DNA from: Caldifarciminota bacterium | GTDB lineage: Bacteria > Hydrothermota > Tepidihabitantia > Tepidihabitantales > Tepidihabitantaceae | Direction of reading: 5' to 3' | Assembly (NCBI GenBank): GCA_903908785.1 | Contig: CAIVTL010000140.1 | Coordinates: 1-9,248 of the forward strand | Length of the DNA: 9,248 nucleotides | Shown here: piece by piece, positions 1 to 5,285 of the stretch | Layout of the letters: each line of letters starts with the position of its first letter | Position numbering within the stretch: position 1 is the stretch's first letter | Translations under genes and position numbers: made by a program | Notes under the pieces: model-generated | Database searches by the model: none | Told to the model about the DNA's origin: nothing | The model's input: only the letters and a program-made list of their open reading frames with translations

Positions 1-1104
1 CCGTCGCCGCCTCCGACACCTGGCCGAACCTCGGGTTTCCCTGGCACATCACGTCCACCATCACGATTGCCGACGCCTCGAACCCCCTCCTCACCATCGC
101 CCCCGGCTGCTCGCTCCTCTTCGGCGACAGCGCCGCCCTACGCATCGGCGTGGGCCAGCCCGGCGGGCTGCGGGCCGAAGGCTCCTACGGCCGCATCACA
201 TTCGCTCCGCTCGCCGCCGCACCCGGACCCCGGCAACTGGCGTGGCCTCGAATTCTGGGAGAAGACCGACCCGGACCGCACCATCCTCAACTACTGCCGG
301 ATTGAAGGCGCGGGCGCCGGCAACGCCTCGGCAATCACCTGCTACTCGGTCCCCATCACCGTCGCGAACACACGGATTGCCGGCAACTCCGGAAACGGCA
401 TCTACTGCTTCAACACCGGCTTCGCCCGCTTCGAAAACGACACGGTCACCGCCTGCGCCGGGTACCCGCTGCACCTCGCCGCCCAGTACGTTACCACCAT
501 CGGCAACGGCAACAGCTTCACCGGCAACGCCCTGGACGGAATCGAAGTCACCGGCGGCGCCATTACCCAGAACGCTCTGTTTCGCCGCCAGAACGTCCCT
601 TACCTGGTCCGGGGCACCATCGAGGTCGGTTCGAACCTGGAACCCGCGCTCATCATCCAGTCCGGAGTCGAACTCCGGTTCGACCCCGGCACCGCGCTCG
701 CAATCGGCCGCACCGCGCCCGCGCGTCTCCAGGCCGTCGGCGCGCCGGACGACTCCATCACTATCACCGCGGCCACGCCCCAGCCCGGCGCGTGGAACGG
801 CCTCGAACTCCACCACTACGCCAGCAGTTCGAGCCAGCTCCAATACTGCCGCCTCCTCTACGGCGGCGGGGCCAACCGCGGGATACTCTTCATTGATAGT
901 TGCGTTCCGGCGGTTACCCGGAACGAAATTGCCTGGTCCAGCAACAACTGCATCTACGTGGCAAACAGCGACATCGACATCGAATCCCTCCGCCGTGACA
1001 ACTGGCTCCACGACTGGGCGACCGGGTTCGACGACATCTACGACGAACAGCTCGCGCCAAAAAGCACGCCGGACCGGGAAAGCCGGTCCGGCGCGATACG
1101 CTAG
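1..1104 (+). CDS. Right-handed parallel beta-helix repeat protein, 5'-partial, frameshifted
   Basis: This is the C-terminal part of a probable secreted or surface beta-helix protein; its start lies outside the window. The reading begins in frame 3 (from base 3) and must switch to frame 1 around 208-222. Two related modules show this. Module 1 has 'LLTIAPGCSLLFGD', 'ALRIG' and, after the switch, 'GNWRGLEFW' and 'LNYCRIEGAG'. Module 2 has 'ALIIQSGVELRFDPG', 'ALAIG', 'GAWNGLELH' and 'LQYCRLLYGGG'. Aligned, module 1 needs both frames, so either one base is extra in a GCC-rich stretch or the gene is broken. Frame 3 alone stops at 303-305. The many short N/G/T-rich turns (SGNGIYCFNT, NSFTGNALDGIEV) are typical of pectate-lyase-like beta-helices. 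The last residues, coded over a terminator hairpin of the opposite gene, look less conserved. The substrate or binding role is unknown. Confidence 0.75.
   Translation, partial: PSPPPTPGRTSGFPGTSRPPSRLPTPRTPSSPSPPAARSSSATAPPYASAWASPAGCGPKAPTAASHSLRSPPHPDPGNWRGLEFWEKTDPDRTILNYCRIEGAGAGNASAITCYSVPITVANTRIAGNSGNGIYCFNTGFARFENDTVTACAGYPLHLAAQYVTTIGNGNSFTGNALDGIEVTGGAITQNALFRRQNVPYLVRGTIEVGSNLEPALIIQSGVELRFDPGTALAIGRTAPARLQAVGAPDDSITITAATPQPGAWNGLELHHYASSSSQLQYCRLLYGGGANRGILFIDSCVPAVTRNEIAWSSNNCIYVANSDIDIESLRRDNWLHDWATGFDDIYDEQLAPKSTPDRESRSGAIR
1059..1092 (-). terminator. Intrinsic terminator of the PDZ-protein gene
   Basis: A perfect 10-bp stem, GCCGGACCGG (1068-1077) with CCGGTCCGGC (1083-1092), encloses a 5-nt loop. 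Read on the minus strand it is followed after 4 nt by five T (1059-1063). It lies 22 nt beyond the second stop codon (1114-1116) of the minus-strand gene. There is no T run in the plus direction, so it serves the minus-strand gene although it overlaps the end of the beta-helix gene. Confidence 0.75.
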
Positions 1105-1113
1105 ACGTCCGAC

Positions 1114-1197
1114 CTACAGTTCGCCGATTAGCTCTTCGTAGCGCCCCAGCAGGTCGGTTTCAATCAGCTCGATTTCGCTCACCACCTTGGCCAGCTT
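1114..1197 (-). other. In-frame coding extension beyond the amber stop of the PDZ-protein gene
   Basis: After the TAG at 1198-1200 the same frame stays open for 27 codons, beginning KLAKVVSEIELIETDL and ending RYEELIGEL. It forms an amphipathic leucine/isoleucine-rich helix that fits the helical C-terminal region, and stops at TAG 1114-1116 directly ahead of the terminator. This looks like the true C-terminus separated by a nonsense change or a base-call error. Confidence 0.6.
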
Positions 1198-2379
1198 CTA
1201 CTGGCGTTCCGGGGTCCCCGGCCTGATGCCGCTCTGCATCATGCCGGTGAGCTTGCCGATAATCGTGGTATTGTCGTCAAGGATGCCGTCCGCCATTTCC
1301 GCCTGGTCGGGAAAGGCCTCGCGCATATCCAGCAGAAACCGGTTCGCGCTCTCCTTGTTCGCCAGCAGCGACCAGACCAGCCGGTCAAAGCACGCCCGGC
1401 CGCTGTCCGGGCAAGCCGGGCAGAACGGCACGGTGTCCAGGCTGCCGATCCAGACGTCGTAGGCGGCGATGCCGGACTGCCAGCCCGAATCCGCGTAAGC
1501 CTGGCCCAGTTCCAGCGCCTGCGTCAGCACCGTGGTCAGCATGTCGGCCGGTTCCGGCTCGCCGGCCGAGTGATGTCCGACCTCGTACGCCTCCTCAAAC
1601 GCCCCGCTCAAAGCCACCTCCTCGGCCGAGCCCAGCGTGTAACCGTACACCAGTGAGTCCTCCGGGTCATACCGTGACGCCACCGCCCAGCTCTCCCCGT
1701 TGAACCCGGTCCAGACCCCGAAAACCAGCACCAGCCGTCCCCGGCTCAGCCGGTCCCGGACCGCAGCCAGCGCTTCCTGCTGGACGTCGCTCGCCGGCCG
1801 GGCCGAGTCCGCGTCACCGGCAAACACCGTTCGGAACGTCAGACCATAATACTCCGAGAGACCATCGAGATAGTCGCCGGCCAGCCCGCCCGGCCACGCG
1901 CCGCGGCAGCCGCCGCGCCGGGCCGTGAAGGCGAACGACTCGCCGGTCAGCGCGGCCAGCCAGTCGTAGTCCGCGGTCACTCCGTAGTGCCCCAGCACGT
2001 CCTTGAGAGCGACCGCCAGGCTGCCGGTGTAGCGCTCGGCATCCGGCAGCACGCCCAGCACGCCGGGTTCCACCATCAAGTTTATCTCCGCATCGCCGCG
2101 CAGCACCGTCATCGGAATCCGGGCCGCGGACGCGACCGCCTGGAACTGGAATCCCACCAACTCCTCGGTCGTCCTCACCGGCTCGTCATTGTAGGACAGG
2201 ACTACGTCGCCGGGTTGCAACCCCAGCGTCTCCGCCTGACTGTGGGGCAGCACGCGCCAGATTGCCGGCCGCGCAATCTGCTCATAGGTTGTGCCCAGCG
2301 GCGTGCCGGTTTCGACCCGGCGGCACGCGGACCCCGCGACCAGTGCCGCGACCGCGAACCAGACAAAATGCTTTTTCAT
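1198..2379 (-). CDS. Exported PDZ-domain protein with a cysteine-peptidase-like (BtrH/C39-type) region
   Basis: The 393-residue product starts with a signal peptide (MKKHFVWFAVAALVAGSAC). C19 lies in a weak lipobox (GSAC), so it may be a lipoprotein of the periplasm. Residues about 35-105 form a PDZ domain (AIWRVLPHSQAETLGLQPGD, then IPMTVLRGD), which normally binds peptide ends. Residues about 138-265 (LTGESFAF, GGC158, GRLVLVFGVW, ESWAVASRYD) resemble papain-like BtrH_N/C39-like domains, but I cannot assign catalytic residues with certainty. The C-terminal third is helical. The start is fixed by AAGGAG placed 5 nt before ATG. The frame continues past the TAG at 1198-1200 for 27 coherent codons to a second TAG at 1114-1116, so the native protein was probably about 421 residues. 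The methyltransferase gene lies upstream on the same strand, 247 bp away. Confidence 0.8.
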   Translation of the reverse strand: MKKHFVWFAVAALVAGSACRRVETGTPLGTTYEQIARPAIWRVLPHSQAETLGLQPGDVVLSYNDEPVRTTEELVGFQFQAVASAARIPMTVLRGDAEINLMVEPGVLGVLPDAERYTGSLAVALKDVLGHYGVTADYDWLAALTGESFAFTARRGGCRGAWPGGLAGDYLDGLSEYYGLTFRTVFAGDADSARPASDVQQEALAAVRDRLSRGRLVLVFGVWTGFNGESWAVASRYDPEDSLVYGYTLGSAEEVALSGAFEEAYEVGHHSAGEPEPADMLTTVLTQALELGQAYADSGWQSGIAAYDVWIGSLDTVPFCPACPDSGRACFDRLVWSLLANKESANRFLLDMREAFPDQAEMADGILDDNTTIIGKLTGMMQSGIRPGTPERQ

Positions 2380-2477
2380 GGAATCTCCTTGTGGGGAAAG
2401 GGCCCGGCCGCCGCCTGAGGAGTACGGCGCGGGTCAAGACAACTGCCGCTCATCCGGAACCTCAACATTACCCTGCC

Positions 2478-2506
2478 ATTATGGAGGCGGAACCGGCCAA
2501 AAGCAA
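2478..2506 (-). promoter_or_regulatory. Candidate promoter of the PDZ-protein gene
   Basis: On the minus strand, TTGCTT (2501-2506) is followed after 17 nt by CATAAT (2478-2483). The predicted start is near 2471, giving a leader of about 90 nt that includes the AAGGAG site. The -35 box is imperfect. Confidence 0.45.
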
Positions 2507-2537
2507 GGGAAACATTATCACCAAGAACCGGACGAAT

Positions 2538-2625
2538 TCAGAAGTCAGATACCAGAAGTCAGAATGCAGAAGTCCGGACACTGCAAACTGCAAACTGGGA
2601 ACTGGAAACTCGCGGCGCAGCCGCG
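2538..2625. repeat. Heptamer-phased tract A with GC palindrome
   Basis: Eleven consecutive 7-bp words in one phase run from 2538 to 2614. The first five fit NCAGANN (TCAGAAG, GCAGAAG). The sixth is a transition word, and the following words fit ACTGNNA, the last being ACTCGCG. A palindrome follows: CGCGGC (2611-2616), loop GCA, GCCGCG (2620-2625). It lies directly behind the methyltransferase stop codon. On the minus strand it is followed by T-rich heptamers (AGTTTCC), so it may double as a weak terminator. Confidence 0.8.
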
Positions 2626-2626
2626 G

Positions 2627-3658
2627 CTACGACGGCTTGGTCGCGACCACCGGCTCGCCGAGGCCGGCCGGCGCGTCAAGCCTCGCCGACAGGTCGCCCA
2701 GGCCCGCGCACACGGCCTGCGCCTGCACGTCGGTCAGGGCGGCATCCTTCAGCCGCGGCCAGATGGTCCGGGCCAGCGTGGCGGCCGACCAGGTAATCCT
2801 GACGTTCACGAACCCGGCCTCCTCCAGCGTCTCCCGCATCGTCTCGCTGGTAAAATGCTCCAGCTCGTAGAAACTGGCGCCGGTGATTGCCGCCTGGTTG
2901 CGCTCCAGGAACTGCAGCCCGATTTCCTGGTTGGCCGAAGGATTGGGCCCGAGCCGGTCAACGAGGTCGCGGAGCTTCCGGAACTCCTCCTTCACCTCCG
3001 GCGTGTTCGCCAGCTTCACCAGGTAGTTCCGTTCCCACGGCGGCCGCGAATGCTTGAGGGAATAATGATAGCCGAACGAATCCGCGGTCTCGGTAAACAT
3101 CAACCCCTCGGTGAGCTCGCGCTCCCGGTTCTCGCTCGACTCAAAGGAAACCCGGAACCTGCCGCCCGGCTTCAAGACCCGGAACGCCTCGCTGATTGCC
3201 TTGTACGGGTCCGGGCTCTGCTCGATAGCGCCCGCCGCAATTACCCCGTCAAAGCGATTGTCCGAGAAACCGAGTTCGGTCGGTGAAACCTTCTTCACGG
3301 TGACGTTCTTAAGCCCCAGCTTCTCCACACTGGCGGTGATGGCATCGACCCGGCGCTGCGCCGGCTCGGCCCCGGTCACGGCCTTGAACAGCGGCGCGAT
3401 GCGCAAGAGCGGCCAGCCATCCCCGGGCCCGATGTTCAGCACCTCCTGGGCGCCGCCCATGTGCGCGGCAAAATCCCGTACCCGCGCCTCGTCGAGGAAA
3501 TGCTCCTCCAGCCCGTACTCAATCGGGACGTCGATGACCGGCAGCTTACCGCCGGCCTGCCTGTCTACCCGGTCGAATGTTTGTTCTGCGCTGCTGGACT
3601 CGACCGGCTTGGTCGTGTTGACAATCCATGTCTCAAGAACCGTATATTTCTTCGCCAT
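2627..3658 (-). CDS. Class I SAM-dependent methyltransferase
   Basis: The 343-residue product, starting MAKKYTVLETWIVN, carries a Methyltransf_11/UbiE-type Rossmann domain. Motif I is at residues 72-81 (EVLNIGPGDG), an acidic residue ends the second strand (TGAEPAQRR), motif IV is near 133-141 (DNRFDGVIAAG), and the post-IV segment is EAFRVLKPGGRF (157-168). The roughly 65-residue N-terminal part and the C-terminal helical region (after 180) do not identify a substrate. A longer frame reaches 3829, but a good promoter (3669-3696) lies inside that part. Its -10 box ends 10 nt before the ATG at 3658, so I chose this start. No Shine-Dalgarno sequence precedes it. The mRNA is predicted to have a 2-4 nt leader. 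The gene is probably transcribed alone, as a repeat and hairpin follow it. Confidence 0.85.
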   Translation of the reverse strand: MAKKYTVLETWIVNTTKPVESSSAEQTFDRVDRQAGGKLPVIDVPIEYGLEEHFLDEARVRDFAAHMGGAQEVLNIGPGDGWPLLRIAPLFKAVTGAEPAQRRVDAITASVEKLGLKNVTVKKVSPTELGFSDNRFDGVIAAGAIEQSPDPYKAISEAFRVLKPGGRFRVSFESSENRERELTEGLMFTETADSFGYHYSLKHSRPPWERNYLVKLANTPEVKEEFRKLRDLVDRLGPNPSANQEIGLQFLERNQAAITGASFYELEHFTSETMRETLEEAGFVNVRITWSAATLARTIWPRLKDAALTDVQAQAVCAGLGDLSARLDAPAGLGEPVVATKPS

Positions 3659-3668
3659 GTGCGTGGCA

Positions 3669-3696
3669 ATCATAGCTTCACATGCAGCCAAGTCAA
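3669..3696 (-). promoter_or_regulatory. Sigma-70-type promoter giving a near-leaderless methyltransferase mRNA
   Basis: On the minus strand, TTGACT (3691-3696), a 16-nt spacer and TATGAT (3669-3674). The expected start (about 3660-3662) is 2-4 nt before the ATG at 3658. Confidence 0.7.
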
Positions 3697-3973
3697 GGCG
3701 CACCGGTTGCCCCAAGAACCGACCGAGGATTGACCACCGATGGTACAGAGAGAACAGCGGGGGTGAAGGTCGGGATTCCCCGCTCCATACCCGGCAATTC
3801 TCTGCACCACAAGCGTACAGGATCGTCACTTTCGCGACGTTGTTTCTCTCCGCCGCCTCTGTTTTCGCGCCGGACTCCGCCTCCGGGAATTTTGACCTTT
3901 GACTTGCGGCCCCGAGGTCGCGCTGTACCCTCTATGGCTAGTCCTATATCGGTTCTTGGGTCGGAGCGCTGGT

Positions 3974-4002
3974 TTGACTCCGTCCCTTCTGCGCCGTAGA
4001 AT
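3974..4002 (+). promoter_or_regulatory. Sigma-70-type promoter of the KTSC gene
   Basis: TTGACT (3974-3979), a 17-nt spacer and TAGAAT (3997-4002). The expected start near 4009 gives a 60-nt leader that contains the ribosome binding site GGGAGG (4056-4061). Confidence 0.7.
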
Positions 4003-4068
4003 CTCTACGGAGGCAAGGCCGAACCCGGCCACATGACGGGTAATTCCGGAAACGAGGGAGGTAGCCTC

Positions 4069-4494
4069 ATGACAGGACTCGGAAAACGATCACAGACAAT
4101 CCTCAAACTCCTATTGAGCCTCGCGCTGTTCGTCGCAACGACCGCGGTCGTCTGCGGGAAGAAGAGTGCGCCCGCGCCGCAAGCGGCCACAGCCAGCACC
4201 CAGCCGGCTCAGTCCGGCGATGTGCAATCTGTCGCTTATAACGAGGGCAGCCGCGTGCTCGTCGTTACCCTCGATGGCGGCACCACCTTCGAGTACACCG
4301 CCGTTCCACGAGAAGTGTACGTCGGGATAATGGCGGCTCCCGCGAGAGGCGTGTACTTCACCACCTACGTCAGGAACCGATACCCATACCGGCTGATTAC
4401 ATCCGTGCCGCCTGGTTTGATTGGCAACCGGGGACACGCACCGAAGCCGGAAAAGCCACCGAAGTTTTCACGGGGACGCGGCCGGGGACGGTAG
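4069..4494 (+). CDS. Secreted KTSC-domain protein
   Basis: The 141-residue product begins with a basic and hydrophobic signal sequence (GKRSQTILKLLLSLALFVAT, residues 5-24). C29 is preceded by VV, which is a poor lipobox, so cleavage by signal peptidase I or plain anchoring is as likely as lipidation. After a P/A/T/Q-rich linker (33-49), residues 51-110 form a KTSC domain: VQSVAYNEGSRVLVV, FEYTAVPREVY, GVYFTTYVRNRY. KTSC is a small beta-rich domain found alone or attached to other proteins, without a firmly known function. The tail is basic (KPEKPPKFSRGRGRGR), perhaps for binding an anionic surface or nucleic acid. An upstream ATG at 4033 is in frame, but GGGAGG placed 7 nt before 4069 decides the start. 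The gene is monocistronic. Confidence 0.85.
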   Translation: MTGLGKRSQTILKLLLSLALFVATTAVVCGKKSAPAPQAATASTQPAQSGDVQSVAYNEGSRVLVVTLDGGTTFEYTAVPREVYVGIMAAPARGVYFTTYVRNRYPYRLITSVPPGLIGNRGHAPKPEKPPKFSRGRGRGR

Positions 4495-4556
4495 GCAGGC
4501 CAACGCCCGCGGCCGCGCGCGCCCCAGAACCCGCCGCTAGCCCGCCCGCCGCCATT

Positions 4557-4644
4557 CGCAACCCGTAACTCGTAACCCGCAACGCGAGTTCGCGGTTTGG
4601 AATTTGGTGCTTGGGATTTGGGATCTTGAGCTTGGAGCTTCCCT
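4557..4644. repeat. Heptamer-phased tracts B1 and B2
   Basis: B1 (4557-4584) has four words fitting CGYAACN (CGCAACC, CGTAACT). B2 (4596-4644) has seven words in a new phase, five fitting YTTGGNN (TTTGGAA, CTTGGGA), ending in CTTCCCT. B2 shares the end TTGGAGCTTCC with tract D at 7013-7023, apart from one base. The tracts lie in the gap behind the KTSC gene; no T-run terminator was seen there. Confidence 0.75.
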
Positions 4645-4654
4645 CCCTGCGGAC

Positions 4655-4730
4655 CTTGGGGTTTAGAGTTTGGAGTTTAGGGTTTGCTCTCCGTGTTGGC
4701 GCTGGTGCTTTCCCGCGCCGCGCGGGCTTC
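4655..4730. repeat. Composite repeat, copy 1 (heptamers plus GC palindrome)
   Basis: Five phased 7-bp words (CTTGGGG, then TTTAGAG, TTTGGAG and relatives, 4655-4689) lead through TCCGTGTTGG to the palindrome CCCGCGCCGCGCGGG (4712-4726). The unit recurs at 7482-7557 with roughly 85% identity by eye. Confidence 0.85.
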
Positions 4731-4733
4731 TTC

Positions 4734-4751
4734 GGCTCCGGACCCGGAGCC
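4734..4751. terminator. Perfect 8-bp hairpin behind the small membrane-protein gene
   Basis: GGCTCCGG (4734-4741) pairs with CCGGAGCC (4744-4751). It begins 12 nt after the TGA of the minus-strand small gene. There is no T run, so terminator function is only suggested by position. Confidence 0.4.
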
Positions 4752-4762
4752 GCCTAGCCGCC

Positions 4763-4912
4763 TCAGGTAGCCGGCGGGGAAGTCTGGGTCGGGAACTCGT
4801 CCCGGGGCTGCTGCCGGCCGGGTCGGCGGGCGAGCGAGACGTACACAAAGAACGCGGCGACGGCGAGGATAACCAGCGCCCACACCGTCCGCGTACTGCG
4901 CTTCATCGGCAT
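4763..4912 (-). CDS. Small single-pass membrane protein (49 residues), probably leaderless
   Basis: The frame encodes MPMKRSTRTVW, a hydrophobic stretch at residues 10-28 (VWALVILAVAAFFVYVSLA), then RRPGRQQPRDEF and a P/T-rich end. Basic residues stand on both sides of the single transmembrane helix, so the orientation is uncertain. It is too short for usual gene calling. Two things support it: the membrane-protein character, and a near-consensus promoter (4920-4948) whose -10 box ends 7 nt before the ATG, which puts the transcription start at the first codon. No ribosome binding site exists or is needed. A second ATG at 4904-4906 could be used instead, giving 47 residues. I do not recognise a family. 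It could be a small membrane-stress or complex-associated protein, but nothing in the sequence shows which. Confidence 0.65.
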   Translation of the reverse strand: MPMKRSTRTVWALVILAVAAFFVYVSLARRPGRQQPRDEFPTQTSPPAT

Positions 4913-4919
4913 GGATACG

Positions 4920-4948
4920 ATTGTAAGACGGGGCGGCGACTATGTCAA
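4920..4948 (-). promoter_or_regulatory. Near-consensus promoter of the small membrane-protein gene
   Basis: On the minus strand, TTGACA (4943-4948), a 17-nt spacer and TACAAT (4920-4925). The ATG begins 7 nt after the -10 box, so transcription should start at or within a base or two of the ATG. Confidence 0.75.
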
Positions 4949-4962
4949 CCGGAAGCCCTGAT

Positions 4963-4983
4963 AGGTGCCTGTCTCTGGTTCCC
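4963..4983 (+). repeat. REP-like word, copy 1
   Basis: AGGTGCCTGTCTCTGGTTCC matches the copies at 5033 and 8038 to the pattern AGGTGMCYGTCYCT followed by a C-rich end. Similar 'GGTGCCTGTC' words are dispersed in other bacterial genomes; mobility here is not shown. Confidence 0.55.
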
Positions 4984-4993
4984 ATGTCCGCGA

Positions 4994-5021
4994 ATCTGCA
5001 ATCTGCAATCTACAATCTAGA
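4994..5021. repeat. Heptamer-phased tract C
   Basis: Four 7-bp words in phase, fitting ATCTNNA (ATCTGCA twice, ATCTACA, ATCTAGA), followed by ATGG. Two related words and ATGG recur at 7347-7364. Confidence 0.8.
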
Positions 5022-5032
5022 ATGGCCCCTGC

Positions 5033-5053
5033 AGGTGACCGTCCCTAATCCCC
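5033..5053 (+). repeat. REP-like word, copy 2
   Basis: AGGTGACCGTCCCTAATCCC, same orientation as the copies at 4963 and 8038. It ends 17 nt before the -35 box of the Lgt-like gene. Confidence 0.55.
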
Positions 5054-5070
5054 CCAGCCCCTGCCTTTGC

Positions 5071-5098
5071 TTGACAGCGAAGGAAAGGACTTCATAAT
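5071..5098 (+). promoter_or_regulatory. Sigma-70-type promoter of the Lgt-like gene
   Basis: TTGACA (5071-5076), a 16-nt spacer and CATAAT (5093-5098). The predicted start near 5105 leaves a leader of about 177 nt. Confidence 0.7.
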
Positions 5099-5144
5099 GG
5101 TGTCGGCTCGGTCGACTCCCTGCACCGGGAGACGACCTTTCTGA

Positions 5145-5285
5145 CCGAATCGTCGCTTCCCGGATAGACAACTGTACGTAGCAGGGCGTCGGCCGCGCAG
5201 CGGTTTTGCGGAACGGCAGCAGAGCTGCCGGTTTCTGGTCGATGCGGCCTTGAAGCGGATGAAGCCCAACGAGGAGGAAATGTGA
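5145..5285 (+). other. Structured leader with possible upstream mini-ORF
   Basis: The leader contains a perfect 7-bp hairpin CGGCAGC (5214-5220), loop AGA, GCTGCCG (5224-5230). One frame is open from 5145, after a stop at 5142-5144, to TGA 5283-5285, ending QQSCRFLVDAALKRMKPNEEE. Its last ATG overlaps the GTG start of the Lgt-like gene as ATGTGA (5280-5285). No good start codon opens this frame (TTG 5250 and ATG 5259 are the only candidates), so it may be a relic of an older gene or a coupling peptide. Confidence 0.3.

Larger units (their letters stand above)
3659..4068. other. Divergent intergenic region between methyltransferase and KTSC genes
   Basis: This 410-bp stretch holds the minus-strand promoter at 3669-3696 and the plus-strand promoter at 3974-4002. 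I see no convincing gene in 3700-3970. A short plus-strand frame around 3825-3898 reads like the hydrophobic end of a signal peptide (TFATLFLSAASVFA) but stops at once, and could be a relic. Confidence 0.6.
4913..5281. other. Divergent intergenic region upstream of the Lgt-like gene
   Basis: This 369-bp gap holds the minus-strand promoter (4920-4948), two short REP-like words (4963-4983, 5033-5053), heptamer tract C (4994-5021), the plus-strand promoter (5071-5098) and a leader of about 177 nt with a small hairpin. Confidence 0.6.

Noticed and set aside
196..1011. Long minus-strand frame opposite the beta-helix gene
   Set aside because: Antisense shadow of GC-rich coding sequence; composition is V/A/G/D-rich without recognisable domains.
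1198..1200. Amber codon reassignment (e.g. to glutamine or pyrrolysine)
   Set aside because: TAG terminates most genes in this window, including those at 1104, 2627, 4494, 6955 and 8693.
2538..2614. Possible CRISPR array
   Set aside because: The period is 7 bp with no long identical repeats, no spacers of usual length and no cas genes.
3659..3829. Longer methyltransferase start at 3829 (57 extra residues)
   Set aside because: The promoter at 3669-3696 lies within this extension, and the extra residues do not look like a conserved N-terminus.
3712..3960. 12-bp inverted repeat CCCAAGAACCGA / TCGGTTCTTGGG about 230 bp apart
   Set aside because: A 12-bp match is expected by chance in a window of this size, and it does not align with either promoter.
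4676..4682. TTTAGGG, identical to a plant-type telomere repeat unit
   Set aside because: It is one word of a degenerate heptamer tract, not a tandem telomeric array.
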